A stretch of DNA of 8,371 nucleotides from Cyanobacteria bacterium OH_CFB_184. Its GTDB lineage: Bacteria > Cyanobacteriota > Vampirovibrionia > Gastranaerophilales > Gastranaerophilaceae. Below are positions 1 through 6,081 of this stretch, in pieces; position 1 is the stretch's first letter; every line of letters begins with the position of its first letter. The translations under genes and the position numbers were made by a program. The stretch covers positions 1 to 8,371 of the forward strand of contig JAEZOG010000070.1 of the NCBI GenBank assembly GCA_023414155.1. Reading direction: 5' to 3'. The notes beneath the pieces are model-generated. The model worked only from the letters and a program-made list of their open reading frames with translations, had not been told where the DNA came from and searched no databases.

Positions 1-44
1 CAACAATTTTATGATAGCATAATTTTTATAAAAAGCAATATCGC

Positions 45-51
45 TGAGGAG
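45..51 (+). promoter_or_regulatory. Shine-Dalgarno of the outer membrane factor gene
   Basis: TGAGGAG lies 5 nt before the ATG at 57 and fixes that start. The 44 bases to its left are AT-rich. They hold -10-like hexamers (TATGAT at 10-15, TATAAA at 27-32), but no convincing -35 is visible, and for TATGAT the -35 would fall outside the window. It is therefore undecided whether the gene has its own promoter or is the distal gene of an operon entering from the left. Confidence 0.75.
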
Positions 52-56
52 AAAAA

Positions 57-1427
57 ATGAAACTCAAAAAACTAGCTGCAATAACATTAACACTAAGCAT
101 ATTATCGACTAACACATTCCCAATTCCTGCCCTTTGCGCAACTAAAAATAAAGTGATTAAATCTCAAGTCACCGAATACAGATATGACTATGTAAATATG
201 GATTGGTGGAAAAATTTTAACGATGAGTTGTTAGAAGGTTATATTGCAAAAGCTATTGAGCAAAATCAAGACCTTAAAATCGCAACATTAAAAGTTGAAG
301 AATATAATCAGCTAACTAAAATACAGTTTGCAAATGAACTGCCTTCAGCAACTGTCGGTTTTTCACCAAACTTAAACAAAATGCCGGGCTTAACATCAAC
401 CGACTCGTTATTTGCCTTCCCTATGATTGTGAACTATGAAGCAGATATTTTTCTAAAAAATAGAGATAAAACAAAATCACAAAAAAAATTACACGAAGCA
501 TCAAAGTTTGACGAAAGAGCAACCTACATAGCAATAGCTTCTGCTGTTGGTGCTACTTATTTAAACATAATTAAAATGGATGAACTTATTGATATTCAAA
601 AAAATATAGTTGATTCAAGAAGCCAGATATATAAATTAATGCAAAAAAGACATAATCAAGGCGTTACATCAACAACAGATGTAATTAGAGCAAATAAAAT
701 GTTCATCGCAGCAACAAATGATTTAATAGAACTTGAAAAATCAAGAACACTTCTGTTAAATAAATTTGCGGTGCTAATAGGTGACAGCCCTGAAAACGTT
801 AATGAAATAAAAAGAATTTCATACAAAGAATTTCAATACAATATGCAAATACCAGAACAAATTTCTTCTGATGTAATTACGCAAAGACCAGACTATTTGA
901 AAGCTGAAAAATTAGTAGAAAAATTAGGAATTGACGTAAGAATTGCAAAAAAAGAATTCTTACCTTCAATAAATATTTTAGGCTTATTATTCTTTAATTC
1001 AAACACATTCGGCAAAACATTTAATTGGTCTAGTGCGCTAGCTTCATTAGGTGGTTCTGCTATGCTGCCTTTATTTACCGGTGGTGCCAGAATTGCAAAC
1101 TTAAAAATATATAAAAACAAATACGAACAAATACTTCAAAATTATTTAAAAACTAACCTTGTAGCCATTCAAGAAGTAAATGATGCACTTAGCACGTTAA
1201 GGTTAGATAATGAAAAATATTTAAACAATCTTTCTCAATTGAAAATGGAAGAAAAGACATATGCATTAAATGAGAGCAAGTATAAGCAAGGAACTATTTC
1301 TAACCTTGATTTGCTTCAACATAAAGAAAATTTACTTTCTATGAATAAACTCATTGCTTCGAATAAAATAGACTGTGCTGTAGACTACATAGGACTTTAC
1401 AAGGCAACGGGCAGCAGAATTAACTAA
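57..1427 (+). CDS. TolC/NodT-family outer membrane factor (efflux outer membrane channel)
   Basis: Predicted trimeric outer membrane channel of a tripartite efflux or type I secretion system. Residues 1-28 form a Sec signal peptide (KLKK, hydrophobic core, then PALCA, cleavage near 27/28). Family landmarks appear in order: WWKNFNDELL (50-59), the first helical repeat EQNQDLKIATLKVEE (68-82), NYEADIFLKNRD (127-137), the helix to VTSTTDVIRA, LLNKFAVLIGDSPEN (233-247), ITQRPDYLKAE (274-284), FLPSINILG (301-309), LPLFTGGARIANL (337-349), EVNDAL (373-378) and YKQGTISNLDLLQ (409-421). The length of 456 is normal. Unlike most NodT/OprM proteins it has no lipobox: the Cys at 27 is preceded by PAL, not L-A/S-G/A. 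No inner-membrane pump or adaptor gene lies downstream; partners may lie to the left or elsewhere. The substrate cannot be told from sequence. Confidence 0.93.
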   Translation: MKLKKLAAITLTLSILSTNTFPIPALCATKNKVIKSQVTEYRYDYVNMDWWKNFNDELLEGYIAKAIEQNQDLKIATLKVEEYNQLTKIQFANELPSATVGFSPNLNKMPGLTSTDSLFAFPMIVNYEADIFLKNRDKTKSQKKLHEASKFDERATYIAIASAVGATYLNIIKMDELIDIQKNIVDSRSQIYKLMQKRHNQGVTSTTDVIRANKMFIAATNDLIELEKSRTLLLNKFAVLIGDSPENVNEIKRISYKEFQYNMQIPEQISSDVITQRPDYLKAEKLVEKLGIDVRIAKKEFLPSINILGLLFFNSNTFGKTFNWSSALASLGGSAMLPLFTGGARIANLKIYKNKYEQILQNYLKTNLVAIQEVNDALSTLRLDNEKYLNNLSQLKMEEKTYALNESKYKQGTISNLDLLQHKENLLSMNKLIASNKIDCAVDYIGLYKATGSRIN

Positions 1428-1449
1428 TTGCTTTACCTTTTGGGCAATT
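1426..1449 (+). terminator. Weak hairpin after the outer membrane factor gene
   Basis: AATTGC (1426-1431) is perfectly inverted as GCAATT (1444-1449) around a 12-base loop that contains CC-TTTT-GG. It starts inside the stop codon. The bases after it (TGGGTTAAAAT) give no U-tract, so it is a poor intrinsic terminator. It overlaps the proposed -35 of the next gene, so it could instead act on that promoter or be incidental. Confidence 0.22.
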
Positions 1450-1460
1450 TGGGTTAAAAT
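1432..1460 (+). promoter_or_regulatory. Predicted sigma70-type promoter for the radical SAM gene
   Basis: TTTACC (1432-1437; 4/6 to TTGACA), a 17-bp spacer, then TAAAAT (1455-1460; 5/6 to TATAAT). The predicted transcription start is near 1467, leaving a leader of about 24 nt before the ATG at 1491. It has the same layout as the better-scoring promoter at 3791-3819, which raises confidence in both. Confidence 0.5.
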
Positions 1461-1490
1461 ACATCAATAATACTAATCTTTTGGGTATTC

Positions 1491-3296
1491 ATGGAAATAT
1501 TAATGCTATTCCCACCTCAGTGGACAGTAGTTGCACCCAGTATAGGTATACCGATACTCAATGCACAGCTCAAGAAAAATGGATTTAAGACTAAAATAAG
1601 CGACTTAAATATCGAATTTTTTAATGACATTCTGACTGCAGAAAACCTAACTCTGATGCTAGAAAAATCAGAAAAAGAACTATCTGATTTAACTGAAATA
1701 ATAATAAAAAATGACTATAACTTGGACAAAATTACCAGTTATTCACTTGAGATTCAAGCTATACTTCACAAATACTCTTGCATTAAAAATTATTTTGATA
1801 AGAAAAGTTCACCAAGTTATGCAATCAAAAATATAGAAGAAGCAAAAAAAACATATAGAGAAGAAGATAAATTTTACAACAGCCAAAAACTTTTAAAAGC
1901 ACAAAAGATAATTGAATCAGCACTTGAAATAGCATTACTTCCATATTCCCCGACAAGGATGTATTTAGACAGATACTACAATCCTTTATTAAAACTTGAA
2001 TATGAAAACATAAAATTCCATTGTTTTGATAAAAATTCTAATATCTTTCTAGATTATTACCCTCCAAAAATAAAATCGCTAGTCAATAAAGATACAAAAT
2101 TAATCACAATATCGATAAATTCTGAAACACAGATTATACCTGGGCTCACACTTGGATATTTGCTGAAAAAAGAAACCTCTGCACACATAAGCATAGGAGG
2201 GGATTATTTCAGGAGGATCATTAGTACTTTTCAAAAAAAACCAGAGTTTTTTGACTTATTTTGCGACTCAATCATGATTGAAGATGCTGAAGCATCAATA
2301 GTTGAACTTGCAAATTACATAAACGCTAAAATAGATATTGCAGATGTATCAGGATTAATATACAAAAACTCAAAAAACGAAGTTGTTATAAATCCTGCCA
2401 AAATACCCCCAGAACTTGACCAAATAGAAACTATAACACTTGATGGATTCGATCTTAGTCAATATTTCTCACCAAAAATTGTATTACCTCTAAAAAGTAA
2501 CAGACATTGCTCTTGGGGGAAATGCGTATTCTGTGACTTATACTATGGTCAGCATTATTGTGAAAAAAGCCCGAAAAAATTGATTTTAGAGATTAAAGAA
2601 ATAATAAACAAATACGGAATAACAAATTTTGAATTTATAGATTCTTCAATATCTCCAAGCTATTTAGAAAAATTTGCAGAATTACTTTTAAAAGAAAACA
2701 TAAAAATCAATTACTACTCATTTGCCAGACTTGAAAATGGTTTTACAAAAGAGGTTCTTAAAAAAGCTTCAAAATCAGGGTTAAAAATGCTTTTATGGGG
2801 CGTAGAATCCGGAAGTGAAAGAATAATCAAACTTATGAATAAAGGCGTTGATTTTAAGAACAGGTTAAAAATACTAAAAGATTCAAATAATGCAAACATA
2901 TGGAACTATATATTCACAATGATGGGTTTTCCAACCGAAACAATGGATGAGGCGATGGAAACCATAAAATTTGCAACACAAAATGTCGAAATAATGCATC
3001 CGGTCCAGCCATCAATGTTCCGCCTAAAAAAGCACTCAAAGATAATTGAGAATCCAGAAGAATATGGAATTACAAAATTTTATGAAACTGACGAGGATTT
3101 TTCTCAAAAATACGCTATTGAATCAAACAGTTTAACAAAAGATGAGATTCGAGAGTTGCTAACAATTTATCAAGAGACATATTTAAAAAACCTGGGTATT
3201 AAAAATCCATTATGGCTTTTAATAGAATCAAGAGAACATTTTTTATTATACTTATCAAAATTCGGCAATAAAAAAATATTAAAAAATCAGCTTTAA
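1491..3296 (+). CDS. B12-binding-like domain radical SAM protein, function unknown
   Basis: Class-B-type radical SAM enzyme by domain order. The N-terminus (MEILMLFPPQW, then PILNAQLKKNGF and a DLN) is the first half of a B12-binding-like Rossmann domain. Its second half resumes near residue 206 (ISINSETQ) and reaches the IGGD at 235-238. Between them, about residues 48-200, is a long charged helical insertion. The iron-sulfur motif is C340-SWGK-C345-VF-C348, a CX4CX2C spacing. The SAM-binding motif GVESGS starts at 437, followed by MNKGVDF and MGFPTET. The tail contains NPEEYGI. The cobalamin-ligand DxHxxG is absent, so B12 may be bound without a protein His or not at all. Starting at 1491 puts the first beta strand at the very N-terminus, as in relatives; no clear Shine-Dalgarno precedes it. 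Such enzymes methylate or rearrange unactivated carbons in lipids, cofactors or peptides. The substrate here cannot be assigned. Confidence 0.88.
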   Translation: MEILMLFPPQWTVVAPSIGIPILNAQLKKNGFKTKISDLNIEFFNDILTAENLTLMLEKSEKELSDLTEIIIKNDYNLDKITSYSLEIQAILHKYSCIKNYFDKKSSPSYAIKNIEEAKKTYREEDKFYNSQKLLKAQKIIESALEIALLPYSPTRMYLDRYYNPLLKLEYENIKFHCFDKNSNIFLDYYPPKIKSLVNKDTKLITISINSETQIIPGLTLGYLLKKETSAHISIGGDYFRRIISTFQKKPEFFDLFCDSIMIEDAEASIVELANYINAKIDIADVSGLIYKNSKNEVVINPAKIPPELDQIETITLDGFDLSQYFSPKIVLPLKSNRHCSWGKCVFCDLYYGQHYCEKSPKKLILEIKEIINKYGITNFEFIDSSISPSYLEKFAELLLKENIKINYYSFARLENGFTKEVLKKASKSGLKMLLWGVESGSERIIKLMNKGVDFKNRLKILKDSNNANIWNYIFTMMGFPTETMDEAMETIKFATQNVEIMHPVQPSMFRLKKHSKIIENPEEYGITKFYETDEDFSQKYAIESNSLTKDEIRELLTIYQETYLKNLGIKNPLWLLIESREHFLLYLSKFGNKKILKNQL

Positions 3297-3353
3297 ATAT
3301 AAGTTTTGTTAACCAAATTAATACAAATATAGCAAATTTTATATTCTTGGAAT

Positions 3354-3378
3354 TTGTATATACGTGATCAGTCACAAA
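3354..3378. promoter_or_regulatory. Cluster of short palindromes upstream of the coiled-coil gene (possible operator)
   Basis: The 108-bp gap between the radical SAM gene and the coiled-coil gene holds a perfect 8-bp palindrome GTATATAC (3356-3363), directly followed by GTGA-TCAG-TCAC (3364-3375). TTTGT (3354-3358) and ACAAA (3374-3378) enclose both. GTGA...TCAC recalls half-sites of the CRP/FNR family, but the spacing here is 4 and not 6, so the regulator is not identified. A weak promoter candidate lies just upstream (TTGTTA at 3306-3311, 16 bp, TATAGC at 3328-3333). Confidence 0.25.
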
Positions 3379-3404
3379 CATAAATAGATATTAAGGAGTA
3401 TCAA

Positions 3405-3734
3405 ATGGTTCAAAATATTGCATCGAGAGGATTGGAAAGTACAAAACAAGCTCAAGAGCCAAAAACAGAATTAGAAGCATTAAAGAGCATTTTAGAACAA
3501 CAAAAAGTTCAAAGTAGTTTACTAAGAAAAATGAATGAAAAAATGGATACATTTACTTCTTCAAAAAACAATGTATCACAACAAGATATGAAAAATACTA
3601 TGGATAAATTCTCTTCTTCTGTAGACACGATGAACGAATCAATGTCTACGATGAGCGAAAATATGGATGATTTAAGACGCAGCATCTCCTTTAATATTCC
3701 AGATTTAGCAAAAGCTATCAGATTTAGTCGATAA
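3405..3734 (+). CDS. Small methionine-rich coiled-coil protein, function unknown
   Basis: 109 residues, not recognised as any named family. The start is firm: AAGGAG (3393-3398) sits 6 nt before the ATG. There is no signal peptide or membrane segment and no Cys, so it is probably cytoplasmic. Two helical stretches are visible. The first (about 20-50, TELEALKSIL... to MDTF) has Leu/Met at mostly heptad spacing. A Ser/Asn/Gln-rich linker (51-61) follows. The second has an unbroken 3-4 pattern M62-M66-F69-V73-M76-M80-M83-M87-L90-I94, in which six of ten core positions are Met. The C-terminus (NIPDLAKAIRFSR) is basic and may be a contact site. The protein probably oligomerises as a coiled coil. 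It has its own gaps on both sides and is likely a single-gene unit. Confidence 0.85.
   Translation: MVQNIASRGLESTKQAQEPKTELEALKSILEQQKVQSSLLRKMNEKMDTFTSSKNNVSQQDMKNTMDKFSSSVDTMNESMSTMSENMDDLRRSISFNIPDLAKAIRFSR
3627..3668 (+). repeat. Imperfect 21-bp tandem repeat encoding two heptads
   Basis: 3627-3647 and 3648-3668 match at 15 of 21 positions and encode TMNESMS then TMSENMD (residues 75-81 and 82-88 of the small coiled-coil protein). The unit is exactly seven codons, as expected if the coiled coil grew by heptad duplication. Confidence 0.6.
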
Positions 3735-3757
3735 ATAATATATTCTATTTCAAAAAA

Positions 3758-3779
3758 ATAAGTCATAGTTATGATTTAT
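3758..3779. repeat. AT-rich inverted repeat after the coiled-coil gene
   Basis: ATAAGTCATA (3758-3767) pairs with TATGATTTAT (3770-3779), ten pairs including one G-U in the plus-strand RNA and only two bases between the arms. Seven A's precede it (3752-3758, the last being the first base of the stem), so in the minus direction it would be followed by a T-run. On the plus strand no U-tract follows. It may be a weak terminator or a protein-binding site; the stem has few G-C pairs. Confidence 0.3.
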
Positions 3780-3790
3780 GTTAAAATTAC

Positions 3791-3819
3791 TTTACATATG
3801 TTTTAGCATCTACTAAAAT
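3791..3819 (+). promoter_or_regulatory. Predicted strong promoter giving a leaderless methyltransferase mRNA
   Basis: TTTACA (3791-3796; 5/6 to TTGACA), exactly 17 bp, TAAAAT (3814-3819; 5/6 to TATAAT). Counting 7 nt on from the -10 hexamer puts the first transcribed base at 3826, the A of the methyltransferase ATG. The sequence before that ATG (TAAAATGTAATT) has no Shine-Dalgarno, which agrees with leaderless initiation. Confidence 0.6.
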
Positions 3820-3825
3820 GTAATT

Positions 3826-4476
3826 ATGAAAAGATTTTTAGACATTCCTAAAATATTTATTTTTTATCAAAATTTAGTCGGAGATAAAAAATACAAAAAA
3901 TATATAACTAAAAACTTTTTAAAAATAAAAGATGGAGATAGTATTCTTGACTTAGGTTGCGGCCCTGCCAGTTTAATACCTTTTCTTCCTGGGAATATAA
4001 AATACGTAGGTATAGATAAGTCTATTGAATACATTAATTATGCTTCGAACAAATATAAAAACCATAAATTTATTTGTTCAAATTCTTTTGATCTTAAAGA
4101 AGGTTTAGAAAATAAATTTGATATAATAATTTCTGACGCATTATTTATGAGTTTATCAAATGAAGAAGCACACAAAACACTTAGTCTCATAACCTCTTTA
4201 TTAAAAGAAGACGGCACTTTTTTCTTTATGGATGGATGCTACGTAGAAAATGGCGCAAAAATTGCAAATTGGTTTCTTTCAAAAGAACGGGGTAAAAATA
4301 CAAGATCCGAAAATGAATATAAAAATCTATTAAGCAAATATTTTAAGAATATTGAAATTAAAACAAATTCAAAACTTTATAATATTCCTCACACGAAAAT
4401 AATGATTAGGAATACCGAAGTAAAAACAAACACAAGTATTGAATTGCCTATATCCAATAATCAAGCAAATAAGTAA
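3826..4476 (+). CDS. Class I SAM-dependent methyltransferase, substrate unknown
   Basis: 216-residue Rossmann-fold methyltransferase. Motif I is SILDLGCGPA (39-48); its third glycine position is Ala, a tolerated variant. The acidic SAM-ribose residue is D64 (VGIDKS). The FDIIISDALFMSL strand runs from 98, and LLKEDGTFFFMD (125-136) matches the usual LLKPGG strand. The C-terminal part SKERGKNTRSENEY...LYNIPHTKIM resembles methyltransferases I recall from surface-polysaccharide and lipid loci, in which RGxxxR and IPH/IPY motifs precede a final strand; this resemblance is from memory. The N-terminal helix (FLDIPKIFIFYQNLVGDKKYKKYI) is typical of the same group and supports the 3826 start despite the absence of a Shine-Dalgarno. 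The gene ends 13 nt before the next one and is probably co-transcribed with it, so its substrate may be made or handled by that membrane protein. Confidence 0.88.
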   Translation: MKRFLDIPKIFIFYQNLVGDKKYKKYITKNFLKIKDGDSILDLGCGPASLIPFLPGNIKYVGIDKSIEYINYASNKYKNHKFICSNSFDLKEGLENKFDIIISDALFMSLSNEEAHKTLSLITSLLKEDGTFFFMDGCYVENGAKIANWFLSKERGKNTRSENEYKNLLSKYFKNIEIKTNSKLYNIPHTKIMIRNTEVKTNTSIELPISNNQANK

Positions 4477-4480
4477 GAAG
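4474..4480 (+). promoter_or_regulatory. Shine-Dalgarno deciding the start of the membrane protein
   Basis: TAAGAAG overlaps the methyltransferase stop codon (TAA 4474-4476) and lies 9 nt before the ATG at 4490. It favours 4490 over an in-frame TTG at 4439, which lies inside the methyltransferase gene with no ribosome site before it. The arrangement suggests translational coupling of the two genes. Confidence 0.55.
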
Positions 4481-4489
4481 ATAAAGAGT

Positions 4490-6079
4490 ATGATTTTTCT
4501 AAAACAAATATTAAAAGACAAAGCGTTATTTAGTATTTTTTGTATCTTTGTAATTACACTTACAGGAACAATATTATACGCATCTTATGCAAAACTTGGA
4601 TTGTGTTACGATGGATCATACATTTTATTAAGGCTCCTCGATAACTTTAACAACGACTCACTTAACATCATTACAAACACTGATCAACGTGCAAGATTTT
4701 TCACGAACTTTTTAAATCAACTTATTCCCGTAATAACATATGTTACGTTAGGAATTAAAAACAAACATCTTCTTGCTCAGATTTTCTCTTTATCTTTATA
4801 TTTAGTACCGACATTGCTTCTAGTTGCAAATATAATATTTGCAGCTAGAATAAAAAAACCAGATATCGCAGCTTGGACCCTTTTAATCTACGTAATTGCA
4901 ATCATCCCTTCACTAGCATATGGCGTAGTTGAAGTTTATACAGCGACAGGCTTAAATATGCTTCTGCTTCAATATTTAATTTGCAACGTAAAATACAACA
5001 AGCTAGACATAGCTGTCATATTGACACTTTGCGTATTTGTTTTCAACTCCCATGAATCAATTGTACTAAGAGGATTATTAATATTTTTAGCTGGCGTGTT
5101 TTACGTCAAAAAAAGCACAAACTCAGACAATACGAATAATAAAACCGCTATAACTGGTTTTGTTGTGGGGATTATCATTGCTGGTTTACTTTTTTGGAAA
5201 CAACTATACTGGTACTCATATATAACATTGATTTTGTTTGGAATGTTTTTCCTTTCCGGAAAAGAAAGAATTATCAAACTTACTATAATTATTTCATCAT
5301 TAATGGCAAGCTTAGTCATTCTGTCCTATTTCTTCATCCCGTGGGGTCCTGCCCTGAATGAAAATGGTGGGATGGGTGATTTTATGGCAACATTCGAGAA
5401 TATGCATCACATACATCATTATCAAACCGCAGCAATATACTTATTTATAGTATTTTTAGGATTAGCAATAAGATTTAGTTCAAACAAAAAAATAAAATAC
5501 TTATTATGGACGTTATTTGCACTATGCTTATCTAAAATACTACAAAACACAAACATCTATACGTTCACAGGTTACAGGTTTATAGCAACGATTTTTTCAA
5601 CAATTGCATTTTTTGGAATTGTATATGTAGACGTTTATAAAAGAAGAGTGATACCAATAATCCAAAAAGTTCTTCCAATAATACTTATAGCGGGTATTTT
5701 TAACTCCTTGAGCCTCTTCAACATTGCAAAAGATTTCAAGGAATTTACAAATAAATTATCTTATATGGAAAACAACAATATCCAATTTATAAATGACTGC
5801 CCGGACTTAATATCAGAACCATTCCCAAAATTTATTCCTCTTTTAGAAGAAACACCAGTCATTTCGATATTAAATTTTGATGAAGAAAACGCAAAAACAA
5901 TAGTACTTGGTTACAATGAAAACACTTACAATAAATATCCTGTATACAGAGAAGGCGACAGAATATATTTCAACGCATTTAATAAAACAAGCGTAGAATT
6001 AAAAACTGAATTTTGGAACTTGATAAAACCTGAAATTCTTAAAAACATTCCTGATGAAGAAATTTCTGAAGAGTTTTAG
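4490..6079 (+). CDS. Polytopic inner-membrane protein, possibly GT-C-like, function unknown
   Basis: 529 residues from the ATG at 4490. About 12 hydrophobic segments are visible (near 12-33, 74-88, 96-118, 127-145, 155-166, 174-186, 193-206, 221-236, 241-256, 262-284, 313-328, 337-349, 365-382, 388-408), followed by a soluble C-terminal part of about 120 residues with many Asp/Glu and Asn. The loop after the first segment contains LGLCYDGSYILLRLL, with D41, and later DQRARF (65-70). An Asp in this first external loop is the hallmark position of GT-C glycosyltransferases using polyprenyl-linked donors, so that is the best guess, but no named family was recognised. Other marks are NSHES (186-190) and a His cluster H306 H307 I H309 H310 in an external loop. 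Pairing with a methyltransferase supports an envelope glycan or lipid role. It ends 2 bp from the opposing MlaA-hydrolase gene. Confidence 0.8.
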   Translation: MIFLKQILKDKALFSIFCIFVITLTGTILYASYAKLGLCYDGSYILLRLLDNFNNDSLNIITNTDQRARFFTNFLNQLIPVITYVTLGIKNKHLLAQIFSLSLYLVPTLLLVANIIFAARIKKPDIAAWTLLIYVIAIIPSLAYGVVEVYTATGLNMLLLQYLICNVKYNKLDIAVILTLCVFVFNSHESIVLRGLLIFLAGVFYVKKSTNSDNTNNKTAITGFVVGIIIAGLLFWKQLYWYSYITLILFGMFFLSGKERIIKLTIIISSLMASLVILSYFFIPWGPALNENGGMGDFMATFENMHHIHHYQTAAIYLFIVFLGLAIRFSSNKKIKYLLWTLFALCLSKILQNTNIYTFTGYRFIATIFSTIAFFGIVYVDVYKRRVIPIIQKVLPIILIAGIFNSLSLFNIAKDFKEFTNKLSYMENNNIQFINDCPDLISEPFPKFIPLLEETPVISILNFDEENAKTIVLGYNENTYNKYPVYREGDRIYFNAFNKTSVELKTEFWNLIKPEILKNIPDEEISEEF

Positions 6080-6081
6080 TT

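Noticed and set aside
893..1120. Minus-strand open frame of 75 codons inside the outer membrane factor gene
   Set aside because: It is antisense to conserved family motifs (RPDY to LFTGG) and has no independent support. The same applies to frames at 2714-2899, 3199-3381, 3509-3766, 5101-5319 and 6443-6655.
3405..3734. Small protein as a peptide precursor modified by the upstream radical SAM enzyme
   Set aside because: It is long for a precursor, has no Cys- or Gly-rich core, is a clear coiled coil and is separated by 108 bp with its own ribosome site. Adjacency alone is too little.
3782..3787. A second TAAAAT hexamer upstream of the methyltransferase
   Set aside because: The bases 17 bp upstream (TAAGTC) do not resemble a -35, and the downstream TTTACA-N17-TAAAAT is far better.
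4439..4489. TTG start for the membrane protein, overlapping the methyltransferase
   Set aside because: No Shine-Dalgarno precedes it, while the ATG at 4490 has TAAGAAG at 9 nt and starts just before the first membrane segment.
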